DNA of 64,000 nt from Polytrichum commune (lineage: Eukaryota; Streptophyta; Polytrichopsida; Polytrichales; Polytrichaceae), in assembly GCA_950295325.1 (NCBI GenBank), contig OX485806.1, forward strand, positions 57,655,169-57,719,168. Reading direction: 5' to 3'. Below are positions 48,123 through 59,132 of the stretch, in pieces (position 1 is the first letter of the stretch; each line of letters opens with the position of its first letter). The notes beneath the pieces were generated by a model. The model ran no database searches and was not told where the DNA came from. It worked only from the letters and a program-made list of their open reading frames with translations. The position numbers and the translations under genes are program-made.

Positions 48123-49550
48123 TTCCAATCATTATGGCCAATTTGAAATCCTAGATCATTTTATCGTTTCTCGTTTGATGAATTTTCTATTCATCGGAGT
48201 ATCCTTTACTCAATATTTGGTACCTACCTCAAATCCTACATGTGTAACTTCCGCATAAGTGATTTGATCCTACATGTGGCTTGATAAAATTCCCTTGATA
48301 TGTTAGCATGTCCCTTTATCCTTTTTGATGAGATTTCTCGCGGCATTCTTTGGTATGAATGGTATAATTATAGGCTAAATTCCTTTTATATGCCATTTTG
48401 GGAAATACACCTGCAAGGCCTTTTGATTGCACACTTTGTTACCTTTGGGTACCCATTTTGGAAGTTATATACTTGAGTGTAGTTTCCCCTTTATAATGCG
48501 GAAGGGTATTTCTTTCAACTTTGTGTGGTAACACATGTCCAACAACTTTGAGCGTTTTTGTAAGCCATGAGTAATTTTTTTAATTTCCTAAGTTCTTCTG
48601 AGAATCCCCTCCGGAAATTATTTGAAGTCACCTAAGTATATTGATTCCCGAGCTAAATGATTTGGTTGACCAATTCCTAAGTTGATTGGATCCACAGTTT
48701 ACTACCTTGTAAGAGTCCCTTTTTGAGCTCCTAAATGTAATTCTTGATTCCTTAAGTACAAGTCTAATGCCCTAAGTAATGAGTCATAAGTAAAGTGCCT
48801 TGATTGGCAAGTAAATTCATTACACCCAAAGGTGGCCATCTGAAGATAACATTTTTTCCAAATTAACCTTGAGACATTTCATGTAAATTTTTGCAGGGCC
48901 AAATGAAGTGCTTTAGGGGCTTCAAGTTCCCCTTTTAAATATTCTTTAAAATCTAATTTAAACCTTAATTACCCATAATTCCCGATTACACTAAAAATAG
49001 CCTAAAATGTTGATGTTGTCTAATTTTAATAACTAAATCTACCAAAATAAAAAATAGTGTCCAACCGTACCCATTATCTAGTTTTTGTAGCTAATTAAAC
49101 GGTTTCAGTGGTTTCAAATTCCTTTTAAGTCCCCCCCTTGACCCTCGAGTCTTAAGTCCAAGGTCTTTAATTGATTTCCAAGTCTAAGGGACTTCAACCA
49201 TATCCTACGCCTAAGGATATCGCCGCTCCTGAGACTCGGGTCTTCTCCGTTTCCCCCCAATACTCGGGAGTTTTGATGCTCCAGATACTAGGGTTTTCCC
49301 GGTTCTTCCCCAAGACTTGGGATCTTCACTGCTCTAGAAGGAAATGCAACAATATGAAGAAGGAGAGTTGCCTCTCTTTCTAGCCACAGTTTTTTTCTCG
49401 CCGTAGGCTATCTTGTCGCAACTTCCTAATTGTCGAAAACTCCTGATTTTTATAGACTCTTGACCTTTGCCCCTTGGATGCCCCTACAAACTAAAGTCAT
49501 AGGAAAAAAAATGGGAGTGTGAAGATGCTAGGGGATTTTAGCCCTAGTGG
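48123..49550. other. Non-coding stretch
   Basis: No family-like frame. Around 49130-49400 there are degenerate CTCGGG/CTTGGGATCTTC-like repeats (ACTCGGGTCTTCTCC, ACTCGGGAGTTTTGATGC, ACTTGGGATCTTCAC), a small imperfect array. Confidence 0.45.
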
Positions 49551-49555
49551 CTAAG

Positions 49556-50000
49556 GGAAAATGTCTACTTGGCCCCAACCCTTGGAAGAAAAACACAAGG
49601 TTTCTTGATGGCGGGGTAAGGGCCCTGCACAATGTCCTAGAGGCTTATATGGATGAGGCGGCATGGCCGGCCAAACCCACTCGAGGCCAAACAATACGGC
49701 CTTCATAGGCGTTGGCCCAACGTGGGAGCATAGTTGCGGGTTGTTGCGATGTTGCTTTAGCAACGCAATGATCAACTTACGATTGGATTTTCATGGATGG
49801 ATGTCCACATCTAACCATCCGTTATCGATTAGGAAAAGAGTCCCAAATGCAAGTGCATCGAGGTTGGTCCCCCACCTATGAGCTAAAAAGGACTGCGGTA
49901 TTGGGGGCTAATCATTTGCATGGTGGAATGTGAAGGGTTAGTGCTCGTGACCTTTGCTAGAATTGAAAAATGGTCAAGATAGTTAAGGAGCGCTACCCCG
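49556..50000 (+). repeat. Dispersed repeat family D, copy near 49.6 kb
   Basis: It shares AAATGTCTACTTGGCCCCAA, CCTAGAGGCTTATATGG, TTGGCCCAACGTGGGA and the end with GGTGGAATG and TTGCTAGAATTGAAAAATGG with the 34.7-35.2 kb copy. Confidence 0.75.
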
Positions 50001-50689
50001 GACCTTATAGTTCAACCATCCATTCTACTTTGTTTTTTTAGGACTCGCCCATTAATCAAAAACCGATTCTTAGATATGGACTTCCATCAATGGAAGTCCA
50101 ATCTTATGTTGATCATCGCGTTGCCGGAGCAACACTACAACAACCCGAACCAAATTGTATGCAAACAACTATTGCATGAAAACTAACCTCCACATAATTC
50201 TCCTAATTTTATCTATCTCATAATTATCTTAATACAAGAAAATTGCTTGGTAATTGATAATTTGAAAGAACCCTATGATCAAATCATTTCAATTAGAAGT
50301 GTATTACTATTGTACGATATAAGCGGCTATCACTAACTATCAATGAACTCTATATACCTTACAATATCTAAGAGGTTAATGAATCATAACTTGAATGTTT
50401 TTGGAATATAATACGGGAAGTTATGAACAAGGAATGAAGTGTGATGAGTTATTTATTCACTTTGATTTGACTACATGATGATATTATTTTCATCATTGTT
50501 CGGTTATGTTATGACTATGCTAAAATAAAATAAATCATATATATATGCTAAAAATAAAATATGATTGGGATATATTATTAATGTCCTAAAAATACACTAC
50601 ATATGAAATAATGGCGAATCCATAATGGTTGTGAGATTGACAATTCAAGATATAGAATAAAGGAATTTTATTGGAAAGAAACACAAAAC

Positions 50690-51455
50690 AATTACTTGGT
50701 TGTTTGAAGAAGGACACTTGGACATTCGTAGGAGGTTATTTAGTTATATTGAAGACGGTCACTTGGCCACTTGAGGAAGATTATTTGAATACTTGAAGAA
50801 AACTACATGTGACTTGGATACTTGTCACTTGAAGAAAAAATTACTTGTTATTCGGTACTCGATGACTTGAAGAAACTTACGACCATTTGGATACTCGAAG
50901 AAATATCATTAAGAGGTTGTATTATGAATATACTGTAATTTATATCATTGACAAACCAAAGGACACACGAGGATAAGAGGATTATTATAAGAGGAATGAC
51001 TAAGTTGAATTAATAACTCAAGGATGCGTCCTCAAAAGTTGATAAGAAAATAGAAGATTAGTAGAGGCATTGCTACACATGTGAAAGAAAAATCTTCTTT
51101 ACATGGAAGAGAGTATCTAACAACAACTTCATTATTGTTAAAATACTATCCACACATGTTTCAACGGAAAGAAATTCCGGTAATGGAAACTGACAATTAA
51201 GTGACTAAAGATAAGATTTGCAATAGTGGAAGTTTTTTTGGAACGAAAGGTAACTTGGCTTTATTGAAGACGGTTACTTGGCTACTTACCGAATGTAAAA
51301 GAGATGACAACCGCAAGATGATAATAACGCAGGACAAGGAAATTAGGTAGTTAGGTCGTCATAATCCGGACGATGCTCTAAGTCACTACGATATGGTCAA
51401 CTCTAGGAACAAATGGAGGTAGTTGAGCTCTACATTTTGGCGACCATGCTAGGGA
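50690..51455 (+). repeat. LTR-like leader with degenerate repeats and a PBS-like site
   Basis: Imperfect units built on ACTTGGATACTTGTCACTTG and TTGAAGACGGTYACTTGGCY recur at 50690-50900 and again at 51250-51290. At 51437-51455 TTGGCGACCATGCTAGGGA resembles the primer-binding-site region of plant Ty3/gypsy elements (TTGGCGCCGTTGCCGGGGA type). A gag-like frame starts 66 bp further on. Confidence 0.45.
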
Positions 51456-51520
51456 TTTCAAAGTGACTAAGAGAAAAAAAAAATATTATGGTGATTAGAG
51501 AATGAAGAGAAGTTTCAACC

Positions 51521-52480
51521 ATGAGTGAACAAACTAGGCGCAACGCTAAAGAAACTTACTTACAATTTGAACAAGAGATTGAAAGAGAAGAGAAAGAAAT
51601 CACATTAAATCCGTTATGGCCGTGGGAACATTCGGCATATAGCAATGACAACAACAAATATCATCGAACATGGGCAAGTGCAAGCAAGTTCCAGACTCTA
51701 ATGAAAAATATGAATACAATATATGGTGAACAAACTCGGAAATAATTTGAAGAGAAGAAGTTTAGTTTTACTTATAGATCGGAATTTGAACAAAGATTAA
51801 AAGAGCTACCGGAAGGGTTACAATCAATTATAATTGTTGAAGAGTGGAATGAAGGAAAATACACCTTGTGGGAGTGCATGCTCGGAATGACAAAACAAAC
51901 CAGATACCACTACAACCAAAAAGGATTCCTTTACGACCTATACAATGAAAAAATCATGATTCCTATGTATGAAGGGAGTGATGGAGATTAGTCTAGAATG
52001 ACCGTGGATGGAATACTCCGGATAACAAATAGAGAAACAATAGATGGAAAATGTTTTATAGGATCGAGGAATATATCTTGGCAAGATCAAGAGATCCAAT
52101 GGACGATTGAAGAGTTGAACTTGAAAAGTTTATTTGTACAAGATTTTGAAGACGAGACCGTGATCACCAAGAGGGCAGATCATTAGCCGTGGGAATTTCC
52201 TAAGTATGACAAAGAAACTCACACCGAGAGAACATGACGAAGCACCTATAGATTTTTTGAATTGATGGTGTCTATGAACAAAGTATACAAAGGAAGAACG
52301 TGGCAACAATTCAAAGAGAAAACCATAGGATTTAGATATAGATTGGAATTGGAGAAGAGAATTTTTAAGTTAACGGAAGAACTACAAATCAAGATTGTTT
52401 CAAAACTTTGGAATAACGGACGAAATGGAATGGGGTTTTTTTTTATCAAAGAGCCACTCAACATCAAGGATTTCAGATAG
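51521..52480 (+). pseudogene. Unidentified gag-like ORF with a duplicated domain
   Basis: The frame begins MSEQTRRNAKETYLQFEQEI and stays readable to about 52480 despite stops near 51740, 51990, 52183, 52235 and 52262. Two related segments are visible. Repeat 1 has LWPWEHSAY, KFQTLMKNMNTIYG, FTYRSEFEQRLKELPEGLQ and EEWNEG. Repeat 2 has PWEFPKYDK, ELMVSMNKVYKG, FRYRLELEKRIFKLTEELQ and KLWNNGRNG. The second is about 80 residues. No zinc knuckle or catalytic motif is seen. Position after an LTR-like leader suggests a structural gag protein, but the family is unknown to me. Confidence 0.45.
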
Positions 52481-52504
52481 ATAGATAGAAACTCCGGTCC
52501 CTAA

Positions 52505-52640
52505 TTAAAGGGGCCGGCGTGAATGAAGTGTCCGTTCGTACTGTCAAATGACCCGATGCCTACCAGACAAGGGGAAATTTGGGCAATACTACTCTCCCCT
52601 TCCGGGGATGGATACTATAGTAACCGGAAAACAAAATAGA
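52505..52640 (-). repeat. LINE family 3' tail, copy B
   Basis: On the plus strand GGCGTGAATGAAGTGTCCGT and the later GATACTATAGTAACCGG match 430-450 and 525-550 beside copy A, with intervening similarity. It lies downstream of ORF2 in both copies. Confidence 0.7.
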
Positions 52641-52659
52641 GGTAACCCTCCTTAGTTGT

Positions 52660-52990
52660 TTGGCACGTAGTTGCGTCAATGTTATAGTATAAGCTGTAAT
52701 TTGTTGTGTTTGGTGGACGCCAAATCATGTTTCCTTGGTTGGTTGAGGGAGGATGTTTAACTACATGTAGACGGTCCGGGTTCGATTCCCGTTGAGTCTG
52801 TCTGAGTGTTTAGTGTGTTATTCATGACTTGGTGCTGCTAGTGATTTAAGGCAGGAAAATTATACCAACCAGCCGGTTCCTACCCGTCTTCCTGAGCTAT
52901 TGGAGTTTATATTGTTCAATCAATAAAGGACTACTTTATGATCCTTTTCTTATTCTTTTTATTTTGTTTGTTTGTTTGTTCCTTTATTAT
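52660..52990 (+). repeat. tRNA-like/SINE-like segment with a consensus B box
   Basis: GGTTCGATTCC at 52779-52789 matches the RNA polymerase III B box exactly and sits in a short CGGG/CCCG stem. A weak A-box-like TGGTTGGTTGAGG lies about 45 bp upstream. The acceptor arms do not pair, so it is not a functional tRNA gene. It stands between the LINE ORF2 end and its tail. Confidence 0.35.
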
Positions 52991-53216
52991 TCTGTTGGTA
53001 TTGCTTGGTTATTTTCAATTCGTCTTTTATGTAGAAGGATTGAACTAGCATATTGTATGGCAATGATGTTTATTTCGGGTACCTTATGATGATTTATATA
53101 TATATAAATTATTATTATTATTATTGTTATTCTGTTGGTATTGCTTGGTTATTTTCAATACGTCTTTTATGTAGAAGGATTGAACTGGCATATTGTATGG
53201 CGATGGTGTTTATTTC
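52987..53216 (-). repeat. 90-bp direct duplication of the LINE ORF2 end (140-bp period)
   Basis: 52987-53076 and 53127-53216 are about 95 percent identical (both contain TTATTCTGTTGGTATTGCTT and TAGAAGGATTGAACT). The sequence between holds ATT trinucleotides and a TATATATATA run. Confidence 0.92.
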
Positions 53217-53627
53217 TTTGAATGTATGGTTTATAGAATTTTGAGGTAGTTTAAGTGTTTGTTCAAGTTGTTTCATTGACGGGGTGTGCGTGGTTCCTCT
53301 AGCTCCAGCCAAGATGACTATAAGTGGGTCTACTTTCCAGCCTTGTTGAGTGATGTCATTAATTAGTGGTTGATATTTTTGAATTTTATTGTCAATTGTA
53401 TCTTGTGAGAATCTATCATTTGTGTATGTGAATTCAATAAATTGTACCGTGAGGTTGTTTGTTGGGTGTGGTGGTGGGGTGCTTTGGTGTGGAAGTTCTT
53501 TGATACACAGGAGGTCGGGATTAAATCGTGCGTTGCAGTGGCATCTTTGTTGTTCACATGTACATGGTAGGAGCCATGTGGGGATTGTATTCTCTTGTGG
53601 GTTGTTGTCGAATGTCCCTGCATTCAT
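53127..53627 (-). pseudogene. LINE copy B ORF2 C-terminus: RLE-like domain
   Basis: It reads PCTCEQQRCHCNARFNPDLL, then LTVQFIEFTYTNDRFSQDT, KVDPLIVILAGARG and INTIAIQYASSILLHKRRIE. A CxC-x5-CxC cluster, an RFNPDLL motif and a later FIEFT could be the Pro-Asp and acidic residues of a restriction-like endonuclease; in RLE LINEs a basic-PD pair precedes an Asp/Glu. Copy A keeps the last two thirds closely, which indicates selection on the domain when the family was active. The upstream CCHC lies near 53800. Confidence 0.65.
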
Positions 53628-53649
53628 GAGAATGTAGCATCTTGATTTT

Positions 53650-54080
53650 TGCGATGATAGGATTAGTTTTCTTAGTTCCCATACTGCTCTGTTATGCCTT
53701 TTGGTTCTTAGGGCATGTATATGGTGTTAATTGCATTTTAGCAGTACATGTAGCCATGTATCTGCATCAGAGGAATTACAGATTGGGCATGTGATAGATG
53801 AGAATCTTTCTATGCCAAAAAATAGTTGTTTTCAGGCATTACCCATGTATTGTCTAGTTCGGAATTTTAGTATGCATGTTTTTTATGAGTATGATATTAC
53901 AGGGTTAGACCAGAAATTGTTAGATATTTCATTTTCAATGTCAGGGTTCATTGTCCATTTGCTAATGTTGGGGAATTGTTCTGACATGATTTTTAGGTTG
54001 TTAACTCGGTCATGTTTAGTTATGTATGTTTCGAGGCATCTGACAGGGCCTTTGTCAGGTCGCTTGTTGGGTCCCGGCTA
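53650..54080 (-). pseudogene. LINE copy B CCHC region, frameshifted
   Basis: On the minus strand around 53800-53730 the broken text corresponds to the CPIC...H...C block of copy A (spaced CPICNSSDADTWLHVLLKC-like). Stops separate it from the RNase H remnant upstream and the RLE-like frame downstream. Confidence 0.55.
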
Positions 54081-54860
54081 GATATCTTTTTGGAAGTAGT
54101 ATGGTGTGGTGTGTGCAAATTCGTATGATTTGGCAACGAATCTGTATTTATTTTTGGCGCCGTGTTTTGCTAATTGGTCTGCTTGCTCATTCCCATCAAT
54201 GTTTGTGTGTGTTTTTACCTTATATATCGTAGTAGGTTGCATTTGGCTTTTTAGTATTTCTACCATAGATGTTAATATTTCTATAATATTTTTATTTACT
54301 GGAGTATTGCGAGGTGTGGGGGGAGCTTTTTGTATGTGGTATTGTGCTATTTGTATATTTGCGATTATTGTTTTAATTGTGTCTATTTGGTCGGGTGTGC
54401 CAATGTTGTGGTTTTGGTGGTGGATACAAAAGATGTGTAATGCTAATGGTTCTATTCGAGGTTTGTTTATGTTTTGGGGGGTTGTTGGTTCGTCATATGT
54501 AATGGTGTCCGCATTAAAATGGGTTAATACATGTGTGTCCGGAAATGGTCCGGTGTGTGGTGAGTAGTTTTGGTACCAATTAATGTCTGGTGTGACTAGT
54601 AGTGAGATGTTGTTTGGATCGTTTTTGGCTGCTAGTCTTGCCCAGTGTATTGCTTGTTGGGTTGTTTCTTCATTGTGTGGATGGGCATACCCCATTCCCT
54701 TCCATTTATATTGGAAGGCAGTGCCTAGTGAACCAAAGACTTTGTCTCTTGCAAATGGGGAGTAAAATTTGGTAATATGTGTAGAACATGTTACTGGTGT
54801 GTTATATTGAATGTTTCGGTGATGGAATCAAGGAGATTTTTTGGGAGAGTGTGTTGTGAT
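54078..54860 (-). pseudogene. LINE copy B methyltransferase-like segment and internally deleted RNase H
   Basis: From about 54770 the frame reads ITKFYSPFARDKVFGSLGTA, FQYKWKGMGYAHPHN, QAIHWARLAAKND and ISLLVTPDINWYQN. The layout (W-G-x-NPPY-like, then an amphipathic helix, then a hydrophobic strand ending in W-Y) recalls Dam-type adenine methyltransferases; the catalytic NPPY would be AHPHN here, so it is probably inactive. Farther on, APPTPRNTPVNKN joins directly to LTSMVEILKSQ and KTHTNIDGNEQADQLAKHG, so the catalytic half of RNase H seen in copy A is missing while the frame stays open (54695-54078). Confidence 0.6.
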
Positions 54861-55842
54861 GTTTTTAATGGGTCCTTTTTCGATTTTTTAGAGTTATATC
54901 TTTGGTAGAGCCATACTACTTCTGTTTCAAATGATTGTGGGGGAGGTACTAGTCTGTGTGTGTTGTATTGTTGCCATAGCCATTTTAGTCTTGTGGTTGG
55001 GATGGTAGTGAGGTGTCTTCCGGTGTCTTCGTATATATGTGTTAATTCGTTTTGTGTGTGTATCGTGCTTTCTACAGTGGCAATGTCTTTTTTCTGGGTT
55101 GCATTCTATTACTGATATTTGGATATGTGGTATTATCGTAGGTGGTGGTATAAATCTTGGATCTTTGGTTTGTATGGGGGCTAAGTGTGTTTGTACGATG
55201 TTTTTATAGTAGTTGTGTTGATGTCTTGTGTAGTATTCTTTTAGTAATTAATTTGATGTTGTGTACGATTATTGGAGGTTGGTTTAGTGGGAAGAGTTCG
55301 CATTGTAGTAGCCATTTGTTATATGTGGTGTTGTTTTGGAGTGACCATTGGCATAGGTATGTGTTGAATTTTTTTGTTATTTTATATTTATCTTTGGTTT
55401 TGTTTGATTTGTGGTTCAGTATAATGTGGATGGGGAATTTGAGTGGGTTATTTTTTATATTGGGGGGTGGATTAGGTTGCTAGGGTTGTTGTGGTAGTGG
55501 TAGGTGTAAGGGGTTTTCTTGCATTCTGGGTGTTAGTTCTCTATTTTCTTATATATATCTTGTTTTTAGTGTACGGGCTTGTGGGTGTCTGTTACATGGG
55601 TTTGGGCAGTTTTGGTTGCAGCTTTCTTGGTAAAAGAGTTGTACTGCTATGCGTAGTGTAATTTTTTTGAGTTTTGTCGATGTTTTATAGTATATTTGGA
55701 AGTCTTTTGGGGTCATTAAGTGTGTGTCATTGGGGAGGGAGATGTGTTTTACTTTATGTATGTTCTGAGTTAGGAGTTTATGAAGTAGTTTTAGGGATAT
55801 CTCGGGGTTTAGTTGTGGTAGTTCGGCTGTGGCTTGTGTTGT
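54861..55842 (-). pseudogene. LINE copy B linker between reverse transcriptase and methyltransferase-like segment
   Basis: Frameshifted text includes RFIPPPTIIPHIQISVIECN, then after a shift TTIPTTRLKWLWQQYN and RLVPPPQSFETEVVWLYQRY. It is unlike any domain I know, but its composition is that of coding sequence. Confidence 0.5.
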
Positions 55843-57250
55843 CTATTCTTGTTCTAGTTCTGTTGTGTGGAGTTGGAAGTTTGCCTCTATGCTTTTGAGG
55901 TGAGCTCCTCCTTTTTTTTTCATTAGAAATAATGTTCGTGTTGTAGGTGATCTTATACAATCTTGGTATTTGATTATTTGTATGTCCTCTGCCCCACCGT
56001 GTTTGGCTACTATATGTTGTATGAGCCCTTTGTATACTTTTCCTAATCTATCGGAGTCGTTTAGTGCGTTTCTAAGTTGTTTACTAATACATCTTAGGTA
56101 GGCATTTTTAAATGAGAATGCTTCTAGTCCAAATAGATCATGTGGTAGTTGGGTTATTATATTTGATGTGCATTTGGGTAGACCACAGATTATTTTTTGG
56201 ATTCCAATTATTTTTTTGTCTAATTTTTTTATGGTTGGTAATGAATATGGGACTGCGTAGAAGCTATAGGCTATATCAGCTCTGATGACGGTATCCACCA
56301 TGCTTATTTTTTGTTTAATAATAGCTGGACATTTTGTTAGTTCTTTACATTGGTTTATTATTTTGGTCAACGTGATGTGTGTTTGGAGCTTCCATTTTAG
56401 TGAAGATACTAGTTGTATGTCTAAATAGACGTAGGGTTTGTTTTGGTGTAGGATAGGTAATGGTTGGTTCCTGTAGTTGATGTTTTGGGCTTGGATTTTG
56501 GCTTTGAATGTTTCCGGTTTTGTTTCTGATTTATTTGGGCATCTTGTGATGGCACATTTTGGAACTCCCAAATCCATTCCGGCCCATTCACAGTATTTGT
56601 CTAATTTGCTTAGTTGTGTTTGTATTGATTGGAGATTGCTTGTGATAGCATCCAGATCGTCTGCATATGCTGCCGAGCTGATTGTTAATTTGGACATACC
56701 AAATGTGTACCCATTCTTTCCTCTTTGTAGCCATCTTAGTAGAGGTTCTAGGAATATTAAGAAGAGGTATGGGCTGAGTGTGTCGCCTTGTATTATGCCT
56801 CTTTGTATTGGTATAGGTTTTGTCTTTCCAAAGTGTTCACAAGTGAATATGGTATTGGAGTTTGAGTAATTGTTTCCTATTAGGGTCACCGCATCTTCTG
56901 GGTATCCTATGTCTTTTGTTATCGCTAGCAGCCTTGCGTGATCGAGGGTACCGAAGGCATTTTTAAAGTCAATATATAGTAGGTATATATCTTAGTTTGT
57001 AAATCTTGCATCTTCTAGTGCTGCTATGAGGATTTGGAGTTGTCTGGACGTGTTTCTTTCTGCTCTAAATCCTTCTTGGCTACCGTGTAGGATTTGGTGT
57101 TTTTCCCCATATGTTGATAGTATGAATATTAGGGTACTTGTAAAGAATTTGTATATTGTGTTTGCAAGTGCAATTGGTCTATGATATGATAATTTTGAGG
57201 GGTGTCTTTTTTTATATAAGAGTATGATTAAGCTTATTTTTCATGATGTT
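55843..57250 (-). pseudogene. LINE copy B reverse transcriptase
   Basis: Motifs in order on the minus strand: SYHRPIALANTIYKFFTSTL, GSQEGFRAERNTSRQLQIL, motif A YIDFKNAFGTLDHARLL, motif B GIIQGDTLSPYLFLIFLEPL, motif C SSAAYADDLDAI with both catalytic Asp, motif D WAGMDLGVPKCAITRCPN, and motif E KPYVYLDIQL. The last 348 codons (56889-55843) are one open frame. A stop near 56995 and a shift near 57235 interrupt the N-terminal part. The fingers, palm and thumb are otherwise complete. Confidence 0.9.
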
Positions 57251-58299
57251 GGAATTTGTTTTTGTTTGTAACAGTGGGAGAAGAATAGGAAGTATAGTTT
57301 GTGGAAGCTTTCGGGCATAATTTTTTATAATTATATTAGGAATTCTATCGGGATATGGTGTTTTGTTGTTTGCTAGGTTTTTAAGGCAAATGTCGTATAT
57401 TTCTTTGTCAAAGTATTCATGTAGTGGAATTTGTCGGTTTCCTCTCTTGTCGATGACAAATCCATCGAGGTCATGCCAGGGGTATTGTCTTACATCGCAT
57501 GTACAATATAGTATGTGTTCTAGTTGGTGGTAACATGTTGGTACTGTGGGTCTGTTGCTAATGGATTGTTGTTTGTGGATTTCGTTGGCTAAATCTATAG
57601 GGCTTGTTAGTATATTGTTGTCTTCGTCTGTAATGCAGTCGAGTGGGGGTGTTTCTTGGTTTTTGAAGACTCTTTTGTTAATTTTCTTTGGACTTTTTTC
57701 ATATAGTTGTCTGTATTTGGATATGGTTTTTTTGATGCATTCTTGGGTGTATTTTGTGGTAATTTTACGGGCATGTTTATTTGCGGTTTTGGCTATTTGG
57801 GCTAGTGTTTTTATCCATTCATGTTGGTTAGGTTCTTGGTTTGGGGGGGTGGGATAACCACTTGGGTATGATTACTTAGTTCTTCTATGATTGGGTGTGT
57901 TGACCAGTTTGGTGAGTTTTTTATTTGGTAGATTGCTTTCCTAATTAAATGGTAGGTGGAGAGATGGTTTTTCCATTTTGTTTGTAGTTTTCTTGGTAGG
58001 AAACCTTCTTTTTGTGATGTTCGGTTTGTGAGGTCTGGGAGGGGTGGTGCGCTACACGTGTCTTGGATTTTTTCATAAATTTGTTGAATTAAGTGGTCTA
58101 ACTTAGTGCAAGATGTTTACCATTGTTCATTTGTTATTTGGTTGTTATTTAATGTGTTTGTGAGTTTGTTTATTTGGAGTGCATTTTCTTCAAAAAAATT
58201 TGTTTTGAATATTTCTATATTTGCTTGTGGGATGGGGTTTAGTAGCCTTGGTGGTTTTTTTGTTGTTGGTGGTGTACAACAAGCTATTAGTACATTTGG
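57251..58299 (-). pseudogene. LINE copy B linker between endonuclease and reverse transcriptase
   Basis: The minus strand is coding-like in composition but frameshifted. It corresponds to the usual roughly 250-350-residue spacer ahead of RT in LINE ORF2. No distinct domain recognised. Confidence 0.5.
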
Positions 58300-59132
58300 T
58301 GGTATCTGTAGTGTTACTGGGGAGTGGTCTAAATTTAGGTTATGGTCATTATTTGTTGTCGATGAGTATAGAGCATTGTTGGTTGTTTTAATGTAATATC
58401 CATCTATTAAGCTAGTTTGATTGTAGTCTTGATCCCCTTGTCTAGAGTATGAGCTATTTGTAGGGATATATGTGAGTTGGAGGTTATTCATAAATGTGTG
58501 TCATTCTATATCTTCAACTTGTGGTGGAGTTGTTACGTATTCATTTTGTCGTCCAATTAGGGCTATGTCTCTGTTAAAGTATCCGCATAGGATAAGTGTG
58601 TGGTTTGGGTGGTTAGTGTGTTGTTGTATGATGCTTTGTTGTATTATTGGTATAAGTCGTATGTCCTCTTCGTGTGATGGCATGTAGATGTGTATTATTA
58701 ACCATGGTTGTAGGGGTTGGTTGTAGGGGTTGGTTGTAGGGGTTGGTTGTTTATTTTTATTATTTGTAAGTATGGTGATATTGTAGCTTGAGTGGGGATT
58801 TTGGTGATGTTACCGGGATATGCGTATGATTTGTTTATGAGTATGAGGAGTCCACCTCTTGCAGGTGTATATGGCATTCTTTGTTGTATACATCTTGTTA
58901 ATGTATGTGTGTTGTTAAATATTAGTTTGTATTGTGGGAATAGGTTTTGTATGTACTTTGTGGATTTTGTTGCGGTTAATTTGGTTTCTTGTATAGTGAT
59001 GATTGCGGGGTTATTTGGTGTATATGATGTAAGTTGCTGGATGTTTGGTAGGGCTGTGTTTAATGACGAAGCGTTCCATGTAATTAAGTGTGTGTTGTGA
59101 TTTGTTGTTTGATTTTCTAGGGGGTACAACAT
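58300..59132 (-). pseudogene. LINE copy B apurinic/apyrimidinic-type endonuclease
   Basis: Minus strand. NTHLITWNASSLNTALPNIQ (metal-binding Asn region), PAIITIQETKLTAT (catalytic Glu), GGLLILINKSY, then after a frameshift YMPSHEEDIRL, LCGYFNRD (family consensus GDFN, so the Asp is lost), and after another break NLDHSPVTLQIP (the His of the SDH motif). The domain order and spacing are typical of the EEP-fold endonuclease that nicks target DNA in LINEs. The ATG of this frame overlaps the end of the preceding ORF by 16 nt. Confidence 0.88.
58706..58744 (+). repeat. 13-bp unit, three tandem copies, inside the endonuclease frame
   Basis: GGTTGTAGGGGTT is repeated three times without interruption. 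The net extra 26 bp explains the frameshift between the two endonuclease blocks. Confidence 0.92.

Noticed and set aside
52740-52800. Functional tRNA gene
   Set aside because: The B box and part of a T-arm are present, but acceptor and anticodon arms do not form a canonical fold.
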